Below, in pieces: positions 14,903 to 23,389 of a stretch of DNA of 64,000 bases. The DNA is taken from the NCBI GenBank assembly GCA_030645735.1, contig JAUSNP010000001.1, forward strand, positions 8,850 through 72,849. The letters are read 5' to 3'. The position numbers and the translations under genes are program-made. Each line of letters opens with the position of its first letter. Positions within the stretch are counted from its first letter, which is position 1. The notes under the pieces were generated by a model that saw only the letters and a list, made by a program, of their open reading frames with translations, was not told the DNA's origin and did not search any database. The stretch comes from Candidatus Moraniibacteriota bacterium. Lineage in GTDB: Bacteria; Patescibacteria; Paceibacteria; Moranbacterales; UBA2206.

Positions 14903-16492
14903 ATGAAAAAACAATTGGCAGAAATCATCAAAAAAGCTGTTTTGGAGCTGTTCGACCTTGAACAAGCTGATTTTGCTGTGGAATATCCGAAAGACGAGAA
15001 ATTTGGGGATTATGCGGCCAATGTGGCGATGGTTTTGGCCAAAAAGTTAGGGAAGAGCCCAATTGAGATTGCTGAGGCAATCAAGTTACAAGTTACAAGT
15101 TACAAGTTACAAACTTTTGAAAAGATTGAAGTGGTGGCGCCGGGGTATATCAATTTTTATTTGTCAGAAAAATATTTGCAGGATGTTGTGGTTGAGATTC
15201 AAGACAAAAAAGAAAAGTTTGGAGAAAGTGAAATTGGTAAAGGCGTGAAAATAAACAATGAATTTATTTCAGCCAATCCAACAGGCCCTTTGACGGTGGG
15301 GAATGGTCGTGGAGGATTTTGTGGTGATGCAATTTCTCGTGTGCTTCGAAAAACTGGATTTGAAGTCGTGAATGAATATTATATAAACGATGCTGGTGGA
15401 CAAGTCTTGAAATTGGGGCACAGTGTGTTGAAAGATGAAGAAGCTGCCTATACTGGAGAATATATTGATGAGCTGAATAAAAAATATGGCGAGCTGACTG
15501 ATGTAAAAGAAATTGGTCAATTAGCAGCCAAGGAAGTTTTAGAGAATATCATCAAAAAAGTAGTTGTAGAAAAAATGCAGATTTCTTTTGATGTTTGGAT
15601 GAGTGAGAAAAAAATTCAAGATGAAAATTTTGTTGAAAGGTCTATTGAAATTTTGAAAGAAAAAAAGCTGACCTATGAATCAGAAGGTGCTTTGTGGTTG
15701 AAGACGACGAAATTCGGTGATGATAAGGACCGTGTGCTGATAAAGAGTGATGGGCAGAAATCATATTTTGCTGGTGACTGTGGCTATATGTTAAACAAGA
15801 TTGAAAGAAATTTCAGTCGCTTGATTATGGGGTTGGGTGCGGATCATCATGGTTACATTTCCAGATTGCGTGCCGTAGCCAAAGCCTTAGGGTTTGAAGG
15901 TGATTTTCGTTTTGTGATTTCACAATTAGTACGCATCATGAAAGATGGCAAAGAAGCTAGGATGAGTAAACGCGCTGGCAATGTTGTGAATGTTGATGAG
16001 CTGATTGATGCAGTTGGATCGGATGTAACTAGATTTTTTTTCTTGATGTATTCACCCGATACTCATATGAGTTTTGATTTAGGCTTGGCGGAAGAGAAAT
16101 CACAGAAGAACCCAGTTTTCTATGTGCAATATGCGCATGCTAGGATTTGTAGTGTTGTGCGCAAAGCGCAAGATTCAATAACCAAGATACAAGATACAAA
16201 TAATGTTGATTTATCTTTGCTTAAAGATGAAAAAGAATTGAGTTTGATTCGTGAACTGAATAAGTTTCCAGAATTGGTGGAAGAACTTTCTCAAAGTTAT
16301 GAGGTTCACAAGCTTCCATATTTTGCTATTAAGTTGGCTGATAAATTTCATTCTTTCTACAATGCTTGTAAGGTGATTGATGAGGAAAATTTGGAATTGA
16401 CCAAAGCGCGTTTGAATTTGATAACTGCAGTGAAGATTGTCTTGGCAGAAACTTTGGATTTGATTGGGGTGAGTGCGCCGGAAAAGATGTGA
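14903..16492 (+). CDS. argS: Arginyl-tRNA synthetase
   Basis: The 529-residue class I synthetase has an N-terminal Add1 domain, the Rossmann catalytic fold (EFISANPTGPL...), a RMSKRAGNVV loop, and a C-terminal helical DALR anticodon-binding domain (VQYAHARI...). It charges tRNA-Arg. The HIGH-type motif normally LHVGHGR reads LTVGNGR, so both histidines are missing. A fourfold AAGTTAC tract (15083-15110) adds LQVTSYKLQ to the N-terminal domain, and an AAGATAC tract lies at 16184-16199. A leaderless start is predicted. Confidence 0.95.
   Translation: MKKQLAEIIKKAVLELFDLEQADFAVEYPKDEKFGDYAANVAMVLAKKLGKSPIEIAEAIKLQVTSYKLQTFEKIEVVAPGYINFYLSEKYLQDVVVEIQDKKEKFGESEIGKGVKINNEFISANPTGPLTVGNGRGGFCGDAISRVLRKTGFEVVNEYYINDAGGQVLKLGHSVLKDEEAAYTGEYIDELNKKYGELTDVKEIGQLAAKEVLENIIKKVVVEKMQISFDVWMSEKKIQDENFVERSIEILKEKKLTYESEGALWLKTTKFGDDKDRVLIKSDGQKSYFAGDCGYMLNKIERNFSRLIMGLGADHHGYISRLRAVAKALGFEGDFRFVISQLVRIMKDGKEARMSKRAGNVVNVDELIDAVGSDVTRFFFLMYSPDTHMSFDLGLAEEKSQKNPVFYVQYAHARICSVVRKAQDSITKIQDTNNVDLSLLKDEKELSLIRELNKFPELVEELSQSYEVHKLPYFAIKLADKFHSFYNACKVIDEENLELTKARLNLITAVKIVLAETLDLIGVSAPEKM
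15083..15110. repeat. AAGTTAC x4 heptad repeat inside argS
   Basis: Four perfect 7-nt units, read in frame through all three phases, encode part of a linker in the N-terminal domain. Confidence 0.95.
16184..16199. repeat. AAGATAC x2 heptad repeat inside argS
   Basis: Two perfect units plus a partial one in the C-terminal domain. The same heptad, three units, is in atpH. Confidence 0.8.
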
Positions 16493-16554
16493 GGATATAA
16501 ATCACAAATCAATCACTAATTTTTCTCGAATATTCACGAATGTTTATGAGTGGC

Positions 16555-16582
16555 TTGATGGGATTTACAAAAACCTTATTAT
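16555..16582 (+). promoter_or_regulatory. Promoter of the ileS T-box leader
   Basis: TTGATG (16555-16560), a 16-nt spacer and TATTAT (16577-16582) predict +1 near 16589, only about 13 nt before T-box Stem I. The preceding gap from the argS stop (16493-16554) shows nothing else. Confidence 0.6.
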
Positions 16583-16705
16583 GAGGTAATATTTGGATAC
16601 AAAAGCTTTGATGGAGCAATCACTCCGGAGCTTTGGAAAGAAAGTCGCAAGACCCTAGACTCCAACGGGTATGCCCGTAATAGCTTGAATTAAGAGTCGC
16701 AAATC

Positions 16706-16766
16706 ATAGAACGCATAACGTGGAACGCAAAAACGTTTCGCGATCCACGTTTCACGATACGCGATT
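16706..16766. repeat. GAACGCA-type palindromic repeat forming T-box Stem III
   Basis: Units GAACGCA, TAACGTG, GAACGCA face reverse-complement units (CGTTTCG, CCACGTTTC, ATACGCG) across an AAAA turn. This is the same architecture as the intergenic heptad palindromes elsewhere. Confidence 0.7.
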
Positions 16767-16793
16767 GAACTAAGGTGGTACCACGTCGTTGAC

Positions 16794-16827
16794 GTCCTTA
16801 TGCATTTTTTGCAGAGGGCTTTTTTTA
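16794..16827 (+). terminator. T-box-controlled intrinsic terminator
   Basis: GTCCTT.TGCA pairs with TGCAGAGGGC (one bulged A) and is followed by eight T. Its 5' strand is the 3' strand of the antiterminator, so the two folds exclude each other. Confidence 0.85.
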
Positions 16828-16844
16828 TTTTAAAATATAAAGAT

Positions 16845-17426
16845 ATGAAATTAGATAAAATAATAGAAGAAAAAATAAAAGAAGAGGTTCTTAAAAAACT
16901 TCAAAATGGAAAACCGAATTGGGACATTCCCCATACATTGAATGCTGTTGAATGGATGCGCTGCTTGATTGAAGGTGAGGGCGGTAATGAAAGAATACTT
17001 ATTCCTGCTATATATTTTCATGATACTGGATATCCAGAGCTTGATGAAAATTATAATTATGACGATCTCATTGAAAGTAAAAAAATGCATGCAATAAAGG
17101 GGGCTGAATTTACAAAAAATGTTTTATCTCAAATAAATTATTTTTCTAAAGAAGAGGTTGAAGAGATTGTATATTTAGTTAAAAAACATGACGAGCATGA
17201 TAATCTAGAAACGCATAATCGTAGATTGATATTTGAAGCAGATGGATTGTCAATGATTGATTGGGAGCATGTGAAGCCAAATTTTGATCAAAAAAACAGG
17301 ACAGAATTTTTGAATAAATATTTTATTAGTGAAAGAGGTCTTGATAGGTGGCATACTATTACAGGAAAAAAATATTTAAAAATTTTATTTAAAAAAGCCA
17401 AGGAATATAATATAAATAATCCTTAA
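16845..17426 (+). CDS. HD-domain phosphohydrolase
   Basis: The 193-residue protein has HD-superfamily metal ligands: PHTLNAVEWM, YFHDTGYP, KMHAIKGAEF, KKHDEHDN and EADGLSMID. It probably hydrolyses a phosphomonoester or nucleotide; the substrate is unknown. ATG 16845 is chosen because the upstream frame (from 16800) runs through the terminator hairpin. It is more AT-rich than neighbours and sits between the T-box and ileS. It would therefore be induced when uncharged tRNA-Ile rises, which suggests insertion into an existing T-box/ileS unit. Confidence 0.8.
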   Translation: MKLDKIIEEKIKEEVLKKLQNGKPNWDIPHTLNAVEWMRCLIEGEGGNERILIPAIYFHDTGYPELDENYNYDDLIESKKMHAIKGAEFTKNVLSQINYFSKEEVEEIVYLVKKHDEHDNLETHNRRLIFEADGLSMIDWEHVKPNFDQKNRTEFLNKYFISERGLDRWHTITGKKYLKILFKKAKEYNINNP

Positions 17427-17456
17427 CCTATATTTTAAAAAAGTAATAAAAATTTT

Positions 17457-20400
17457 ATGTTCAAAAAAGTAGATCCAAAGATGACATTTCCAAAAATGGA
17501 AGAAGAAGTTTTGAAGTTTTGGGAAGAGAATCAAGTCTTTGAAAAGTCATTGGAAAAAAACAAAGACAAGCAAGCTTATGTTTTTTATGATGGACCGCCG
17601 TTTGCCACGGGCAATCCGCATTATGGTCACATTGTGGGCAGCGTGATGAAAGATGTGGTGCCGAGATATTGGACGATGCGCGGGCGATATGTGGAAAGAA
17701 AATGGGGTTGGGATTGCCATGGTTTGCCGATTGAAAACATCGCCGAAAAAGAATTGGGCATCAAGCGCAAAAACGAAATTGAAGAAATGGGCGTGGAGAA
17801 ATTCAATGAGTTTTGTCGTTCCAAAGTTTTGAGCTATGTTTCAGTTTGGGAAAAAATCATCACCCGTTTGGGTCGTTGGGCCGATATGAAAAACGCCTAC
17901 AAGACTATGGATTTGCCATACATGGAATCCATTTGGTTTGTCTTCAAAGAATTGTGGGACAAAGGCTTGATTTATGAAGGCTATCGCTCGATGCATATTT
18001 GTACGCGTTGTGAAACAACTTTGTCACAACAAGAAGTTTCTGAAGGCTATAAGGACATCAAAGATTTGTCGGCTATCGCGAAATTTGAATTGGTGGACGA
18101 ACCAGGAGCTTTTGTCTTGGCTTGGACCACCACACCCTGGACATTGCTGGGCAATGTGGCTTTGGCAGTGGGTGCGGAGATTGATTATGTAAAAATTAGT
18201 TACAATGATAAAGCTGGAAATGCACAACAATTTATTTTAGCAAAATCAATTTATGAAATTAAAAAAGATGAATTATTCCCATCGGTTAAGGAGTTAAAGG
18301 CAGATGAAGTTCCGCCAATGCCACCAAAAATTATAGAAGAATTTAAAGGTAATAATCTAGTTGGCAAAAAATATAAACCTCTTTTTGATTATTATGTCGG
18401 CAAGGGAATTGAAAATGAGGAAAATGGTTGGCAGATTTATGCGGGTGATTTTGTGACTACTGAAGATGGAACGGGTGTGGTGCATATTGCGCCAGCGTTT
18501 GGTGATGATGACTTCCGATTGTCACAACAATATAATTTGCCATTTGTGCAACATGTGGGGATGGACGGAATTATTAAAAAAGAGGCTGGTGAATTTGCTG
18601 GTATTAGCTTGAAGCCGAGAGCTAAAGATAAACCAGAGGAAATTCGAGAGGCTGATCTGACCATGATAAAAGCAATGGGTGACAAAATATTTCATTCTGA
18701 AAAATATTTACATAGTTATCCGCATTGTTGGCGCTGTGACACCCCACTCATTAACTACGCGACTTCATCATGGTTTGTGAAAGTGACAGGCGTGAAAGAA
18801 AGGGCATTGGAGACAGCCAAAGAAATCAATTGGACACCCAATCACATCAAGGAAGGGCGTTTTGGAAAATGGTTGGAAGGTGCGCGTGACTGGTCAATTT
18901 CTCGTCAGAGATTTTGGGCCTCAGTCATGCCGATTTGGAGATGCAAAGAATGTGGCGAGTTGGAAGTTTTTGGCTCTGTGGCATCTTTGGAAGAGCGAAG
19001 TGGCGCAAAGGTGACGGATTTGCATAAGCATGTAGTGGATAACATAACTTTCAAATGTCAAAAATGTTCTGGCGAAATGCATCGCGTGCCGGATGTGTTG
19101 GACACTTGGTTTGATTCCGGTTCGATGCCATACGCTCAGATGCACTATCCATTTGAAAACAAAGAAAAATTTGAAGCCAATTTCCCAGCCGAGTTCATTG
19201 CGGAAGGGCAAGATCAAACTCGCGCTTGGTTCTATTATTTGCATGTTCTTGGCACGGCCTTGAAAGATAAGCCAGCTTTCAAGAATGTGATTGTCAATGG
19301 TATCGTTTTGGCGGAGGATGGCAAAAAGATGGCTAAGAAATTGCAAAATTATCCAGACCCATCTTTGATGTTTGAAAAATACGGTGCTGATTCTATTCGC
19401 ATGTATTTGATGAGCTCGCCAGTAGTGGCCGCAGAAAATTTGAATTTCAAAGAAGCGGATGTGGCTGACTTCATGCGTGGAACTTTCCGCATGTTGTGGA
19501 ATTCATATTCTTTCTTTGTATTGTATGCTGACATCGATAAATGGAAACCATCAGACCAAATCCCAAATCCCAAATCCCGAATCACAAATTTATTAGACAA
19601 ATGGATTTTGTCTGAATTGAATATGCTCATCAGAGATTATAACAAGCACATGGAGGCTTATGAATTGAATTATGCCTCACGCTTGTTTCCAAAATTTATC
19701 GACAATCTTTCCAATTGGTATATTCGTCGATCACGCAAAAGATTTTGGAAATCGGAAGATGATGGCGACAAAGCTGAGGCCTATCAGACTTTGCATTTTG
19801 TGTTGGTTGAATTGGCAAAATTGATGGCACCTTTTGCACCGTTCATGGCAGAAGAAATTTTCAAGAATCTGACTGGCAAAGAATCAGTACATTTGGAGGA
19901 TATGCCAATGGCGGATGAGAGTGTGATTAATGTCGACATGAATGGCGATATGGAATATTTACGTAATACAATTAGCTCTGGGCTAAGAGCTAGGGCTGAG
20001 GCAAAAATAAAAGTTCGACAGCCATTGCAAGACGTTGTGATAATTGCTAAAGAAAGTTTCCCAGAAGAAATGAAGCAAATTATTTGTGATGAGTTGAATG
20101 TAAAAAAAGTTTTGGTTGTAAATGATTTCAATAATTTGGCTAGTGAGTATGTAGTAGGGGAGGAAAGTGGATTGAGGATTGCCTTAAACATTATCATAAC
20201 CGAAGAACTGAAGCTTGAAGGCCAGGCGCGGGAAATTATCCGTTCAATTCAAGAGATGCGCAAAGAGGCTGGCTTTGAGGTTGACAATCGTATCAAAGTT
20301 GGCTACGATGGTTTGAATAATGTTTTTGAGAAGTTTAGTTCTTTAATCCAGCGAGAAGTGCTCGCTGTTGACATAGTTGCCGGTGTAATTGAAACTCCTG

Positions 20401-20465
20401 ATCTACAAAAGGAGCTTGCAATTGACGGAAAAACTGCATCAATAAGTATCAAAAAGGAGCGCTAA
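17457..20465 (+). CDS. ileS: Isoleucyl-tRNA synthetase, type 2
   Basis: The 1002-residue protein has FYDGPPFATGNPHYGHIVGS (HIGH motif), the CP1 editing domain with GTGVVHIAPAFGDDDF, WFDSGSMPY, EDGKKMAKKLQNYPDP in place of the usual KMSKR, and an anticodon-binding domain. The type-2 (eukaryote-like) class is indicated by GNPHYGHI and the NYPDP motif; this class is generally less sensitive to mupirocin. Zinc-type CxxC pairs occur at CKECGE and CQKCSGE. A CCAAATC heptad tract (19556-19590) lies in the linker before LLDKWILSELN. Controlled by the upstream T-box. ATG 17457 follows an AT-rich stretch without Shine-Dalgarno. Confidence 0.97.
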   Translation: MFKKVDPKMTFPKMEEEVLKFWEENQVFEKSLEKNKDKQAYVFYDGPPFATGNPHYGHIVGSVMKDVVPRYWTMRGRYVERKWGWDCHGLPIENIAEKELGIKRKNEIEEMGVEKFNEFCRSKVLSYVSVWEKIITRLGRWADMKNAYKTMDLPYMESIWFVFKELWDKGLIYEGYRSMHICTRCETTLSQQEVSEGYKDIKDLSAIAKFELVDEPGAFVLAWTTTPWTLLGNVALAVGAEIDYVKISYNDKAGNAQQFILAKSIYEIKKDELFPSVKELKADEVPPMPPKIIEEFKGNNLVGKKYKPLFDYYVGKGIENEENGWQIYAGDFVTTEDGTGVVHIAPAFGDDDFRLSQQYNLPFVQHVGMDGIIKKEAGEFAGISLKPRAKDKPEEIREADLTMIKAMGDKIFHSEKYLHSYPHCWRCDTPLINYATSSWFVKVTGVKERALETAKEINWTPNHIKEGRFGKWLEGARDWSISRQRFWASVMPIWRCKECGELEVFGSVASLEERSGAKVTDLHKHVVDNITFKCQKCSGEMHRVPDVLDTWFDSGSMPYAQMHYPFENKEKFEANFPAEFIAEGQDQTRAWFYYLHVLGTALKDKPAFKNVIVNGIVLAEDGKKMAKKLQNYPDPSLMFEKYGADSIRMYLMSSPVVAAENLNFKEADVADFMRGTFRMLWNSYSFFVLYADIDKWKPSDQIPNPKSRITNLLDKWILSELNMLIRDYNKHMEAYELNYASRLFPKFIDNLSNWYIRRSRKRFWKSEDDGDKAEAYQTLHFVLVELAKLMAPFAPFMAEEIFKNLTGKESVHLEDMPMADESVINVDMNGDMEYLRNTISSGLRARAEAKIKVRQPLQDVVIIAKESFPEEMKQIICDELNVKKVLVVNDFNNLASEYVVGEESGLRIALNIIITEELKLEGQAREIIRSIQEMRKEAGFEVDNRIKVGYDGLNNVFEKFSSLIQREVLAVDIVAGVIETPDLQKELAIDGKTASISIKKER
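19556..19590. repeat. CCAAATC x5 heptad repeat inside ileS
   Basis: Five 7-nt units (three perfect, two diverged) encode IPNPKSRITN at the junction of the catalytic and anticodon-binding domains. Confidence 0.9.
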
Positions 20466-20597
20466 ATGAATACCGAAGTTGAATCAGCGTTGTCGCAGAT
20501 CATGCACAATCCCAGCGGATTCGAGTTGGTAGTTATTGGGGTGTTCGCCGTGATGATGTTGCGAGTCATTTGCGAGGAATTTTTTTGTCATCGCTAA
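20466..20597 (+). CDS. 43-residue membrane microprotein
   Basis: The ATG directly abuts the ileS stop. It is preceded by AAGGAG (20454-20459) with a 6-nt spacer, one of the few good Shine-Dalgarno sites in the window. The product starts MNTEVESALSQIMHNPSG and has one TM helix (FELVVIGVFAVMMLRVI) and a short CEEFFCHR tail. A strong terminator follows 16 bp after the stop. I recognise no family. Its place at the end of the T-box operon suggests co-regulation with ileS. Confidence 0.6.
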   Translation: MNTEVESALSQIMHNPSGFELVVIGVFAVMMLRVICEEFFCHR

Positions 20598-20613
20598 GGG
20601 GTGGTGAGATTGA

Positions 20614-20653
20614 GAGGGGGTGTTCGCGCTTATAAAGAGCGAATGCCCCTTTT
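20614..20653 (+). terminator. Rho-independent terminator of the ileS operon
   Basis: AGGGGGTGTTCGC pairs with GCGAATGCCCCT, followed by TTT. Confidence 0.85.
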
Positions 20654-20680
20654 GATTTTCCTCTTGATTAGCAATATAAT
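20652..20680 (+). promoter_or_regulatory. Leaderless promoter of recO
   Basis: TTGATT (20652-20657), 17-nt spacer and TATAAT (20675-20680). The recO ATG begins 6 nt after the -10, so the mRNA should start at the ATG. Confidence 0.75.
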
Positions 20681-20686
20681 AGGTAA

Positions 20687-21415
20687 ATGGACTACAAATA
20701 CCAAGGTATAATTTTGAATAAGCGCGAAGTGGGCGAAGTGGATCGGATTTATACGATTTACACTTTTGAAGCTGGAAAAATCCGTGTGTTGGGCAAAGGT
20801 GTGCGCAAACCTAATGCCAAATTGGCCGGCAATTTGGAGTCAGTCACGCAGGCGGAAATTTTTATGTCCAAAAACAAGGGCATGGGCAAAATCACAGGTT
20901 CGATTGCAATCAACAATTTCAGCAACATCAAATCCAACCTAGATTTGGTCAATCGAGTTTTTTATGTCTTCAAAATTCTAGCCAGAATAATTTCTGAGGA
21001 AGAAAAAGATGAAAAAATCTTTTTGCTGTTGGAAAAATATTTGACAACTATGGATGCAAATGAAGTTGGAGAAGACAAGGCAGATATTTTGACACTGGGA
21101 TTGTTGTTTCAAATTTTGGCTGAAATGGGCTATCGGCTGGAAATGGAAAAATGCGTGCATTGTGAGAAAAAATTGCTGCTAGAGAACAATTATTTCAGCA
21201 TTTCCCGCGGAGGAGTTTTATGTGCAAATTGCCAAAATGTGGAAAACAAAAAGATATTGATTAGTAATGAGGCGATCAAATTGATTAGGATATTTTTACA
21301 AAATAGATTGGAAAATTTGATCAAACTTAAAGTTCCGCAAGCGGATATAAACAGATTGAAAATAATTCTCAATGAATCAATCAATTGGTTCTCTGGTGAG
21401 AACTTCCGAATTTGA
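20687..21415 (+). CDS. recO: DNA repair protein RecO
   Basis: The 242-residue protein has the N-terminal OB fold (YQGIILNKREVGEVDRIYTIYT, GKIRVLGKGVRKPNAKLAG), a helical middle and a zinc-type pair CVHC...CANC near residues 157-182. RecO anneals ssDNA and helps RecR load RecA at gaps. It is monocistronic with its own promoter; a ~60 bp gap separates it from the next gene. Confidence 0.93.
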   Translation: MDYKYQGIILNKREVGEVDRIYTIYTFEAGKIRVLGKGVRKPNAKLAGNLESVTQAEIFMSKNKGMGKITGSIAINNFSNIKSNLDLVNRVFYVFKILARIISEEEKDEKIFLLLEKYLTTMDANEVGEDKADILTLGLLFQILAEMGYRLEMEKCVHCEKKLLLENNYFSISRGGVLCANCQNVENKKILISNEAIKLIRIFLQNRLENLIKLKVPQADINRLKIILNESINWFSGENFRI

Positions 21416-21474
21416 TAAAAACCCCAATTTCTGGTATTATTTAGCTATTAAATAAAAATAAAAAGCCAAAATCT

Positions 21475-23385
21475 ATGTCTTTGTCCGAAATAAAAAATAG
21501 TTTATACGAAAAAGAAGCTCCTAAGGATTTGAGCGCGCATGCTGAAAGTGAATTTGATGCGCGCGTTGATTCTGTTGGCGCAGGAAAGGCGGAGATTGTT
21601 TCAACGGAAGATGTGTGGGAGAAAAAAGAAGCTGGACTATCTGAGCCGAAGAAAAAGACTCTGAAAACTGTCGGTATTATTTTGGGCATCATTGTCGGTA
21701 TTGTGCTTATTCTTGTGGCAGTCTATCAGATTCGCAAATCTTCTTTCAATGAGAGTCGCGTAACTATTTCGGTTGACGGGCAGAAAGAAGCTAAAAGTGG
21801 GAAGCTTTTGACTTATGAAATAACCTACAACAATAATAATTGGGGATCTTTGAAGGGAGCTGTTTTGCGTATAACACATCCAGAAAGTTTCAAACCAGAA
21901 GAGAGTGTGCAATATCGAGAGGAAAGTCCAACTGTCAGCATAGTTAATCTGGGCGATTTGGCAGGACACGCTACCGGCAAGGTTATGTTTGGCGGTCGAG
22001 CTTTCACTCCCAAAGGCACCCTGATGTACATCAAAGCTGATTTAGTGTATACCCCGTCTAATTTTAATAGTCAGTTCAGCACTAATGCCCAATTGGGAGT
22101 TAATGTGATTTCAACTCCAATGTCTTTGGAAATTATGGCTCCGCAGAATTTGGCGAGTGGCGATTCTTTGGACTATCAGATAACTTATAAAAATATTGGG
22201 GCAGAAGATTTTGAAAACATTCGACTTAAAGTAGATTTTCAGGATGGATTTATTTTTTCCAAAGCTGAGCCGACTGCCTCAGAAGGCAACAATATTTGGT
22301 ATATTGGACATCTTTCGGCTGGAGAAGAAGGCAAAGTTGTTGTAAGTGGAAAATTGCAAGGTGAGGAGGGCAATGTTAAAAAAGTGAATGCTTACATTGG
22401 GACTATAAATCAAGGGCAGTTCGTGAGTTATAATGAAGAAAATGTGGCTACCAACATTGTTGCTTCGCCGTTAGTTATAATGCAAGCGGTTAATGGCGCA
22501 TTTGAATATAACGCTAATGCTGGCGAGGATCTCAACTTTGAAATACAATATAAAAACAATAGCGATGTTGGCCTGAAGAATGTTATTGTGAAAGAAGTGT
22601 TGGACAGTCCAATTTTAGATTATGCGACATTGGATATGACGGGCGGTTCATTTGATATGGATACAAAAACTATCGAGTGGAAAGCGGTTGATTATCCAGT
22701 GCTTGGCAATCTTGCGCCTGGTCAGGGCGGTTCCATTAAATTTTCTATCAAGGTCAAAAGTGTTATCCCAATGCAAACAGTGAATGACAAAAATTTTGTT
22801 ATTTCAGGAATAGCCAAAATAGATAGCCCCGACATTGTTACGCCACTTGAAATGAATAAAATAATTGCTGGCAATAGAATTGATATAAAATTAAAATCCA
22901 AGCTAATATTGGATGTCAAAGGATATTATGCGGATTTGATGGTTCCTAACTCTGGTCCGGTTCCTCCAACTGTTGGACAAGAGACTAGCTATACAATTCA
23001 TTTGAAAGCTGGTAATGTTTCTAACGATGTGACTGATGCCAGAATTGAAGTTATTTTGCCAGCTGGAGTGACTGTTACGGGCAGGGGCTATCCAGATGAT
23101 GCTAAGATAGACTTTGATGAAAGATCTAATGTTTTAGTTTGGAATATCGGCAACATGCAAGCAGGGGATGGCGTTCTAAATCCAATAAAGGAAATAGCTT
23201 TTCAAATAAAAGTTAAACCAGCGCCAAATCAAGTCGGCGAGGTTATGGAGATAATTAAAAATGTCAGTTTTTCAGCCAAAGACACTTTCACAAAACAGGA
23301 TTTGAAGGCGCAAGCCGGAAGCAAAACTACAATGTTGCAAGAAGACCAAACTATCAATGCGATTGGCTGGAAGGTGAGCAATTAA
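21475..23385 (+). CDS. Single-pass membrane protein with DUF11-like Ig repeats
   Basis: The 636-residue protein has a ~60-residue charged cytoplasmic N-terminus, one TM helix (about residues 63-86, VGIILGIIVGIVLILVAVYQI) and four to five extracellular repeats of the DUF11 kind, each with GDSLDYQITYKNIG / GEDLNFEIQYKNNS / GQETSYTIHLKAGN patterns. Such proteins are common on Patescibacteria envelopes; adhesion or pilus-associated roles are guessed only. It ends 4 bp before tgt, so the two may be co-transcribed. Confidence 0.7.
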   Translation: MSLSEIKNSLYEKEAPKDLSAHAESEFDARVDSVGAGKAEIVSTEDVWEKKEAGLSEPKKKTLKTVGIILGIIVGIVLILVAVYQIRKSSFNESRVTISVDGQKEAKSGKLLTYEITYNNNNWGSLKGAVLRITHPESFKPEESVQYREESPTVSIVNLGDLAGHATGKVMFGGRAFTPKGTLMYIKADLVYTPSNFNSQFSTNAQLGVNVISTPMSLEIMAPQNLASGDSLDYQITYKNIGAEDFENIRLKVDFQDGFIFSKAEPTASEGNNIWYIGHLSAGEEGKVVVSGKLQGEEGNVKKVNAYIGTINQGQFVSYNEENVATNIVASPLVIMQAVNGAFEYNANAGEDLNFEIQYKNNSDVGLKNVIVKEVLDSPILDYATLDMTGGSFDMDTKTIEWKAVDYPVLGNLAPGQGGSIKFSIKVKSVIPMQTVNDKNFVISGIAKIDSPDIVTPLEMNKIIAGNRIDIKLKSKLILDVKGYYADLMVPNSGPVPPTVGQETSYTIHLKAGNVSNDVTDARIEVILPAGVTVTGRGYPDDAKIDFDERSNVLVWNIGNMQAGDGVLNPIKEIAFQIKVKPAPNQVGEVMEIIKNVSFSAKDTFTKQDLKAQAGSKTTMLQEDQTINAIGWKVSN

Positions 23386-23389
23386 ATTT

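Larger units (their letters stand above)
16589..16831 (+). promoter_or_regulatory. T-box riboswitch, isoleucine, compact Stem I, transcription attenuating
   Basis: Stem I pairs AAAGCT (16602-16607) with AGCTTT (16629-16634) and GGAG with CTCC. The terminal loop CAATCA contains AUC (16619-16621) followed by A, an isoleucine specifier. Stem II-like pairings follow: GACTC/GAGTC (16658/16694) and ACGGG/CCCGT (16665/16674). Stem III is a heptad-type hairpin (~16706-16766). The antiterminator is exact: AAGG 16772, seven-nt bulge TGGTACC 16776-16782, ACGTC/GACGT, CCTT 16796-16799. The bulge UGGU would pair with the ACCA end of tRNA-Ile. The competing terminator is 16794-16827. It controls the HD gene and ileS. 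Confidence 0.9.

Noticed and set aside
16800..16844. N-terminal extension of the HD protein to 16800
   Set aside because: It would translate the T-box terminator hairpin and U run; ATG 16845 fits the family.
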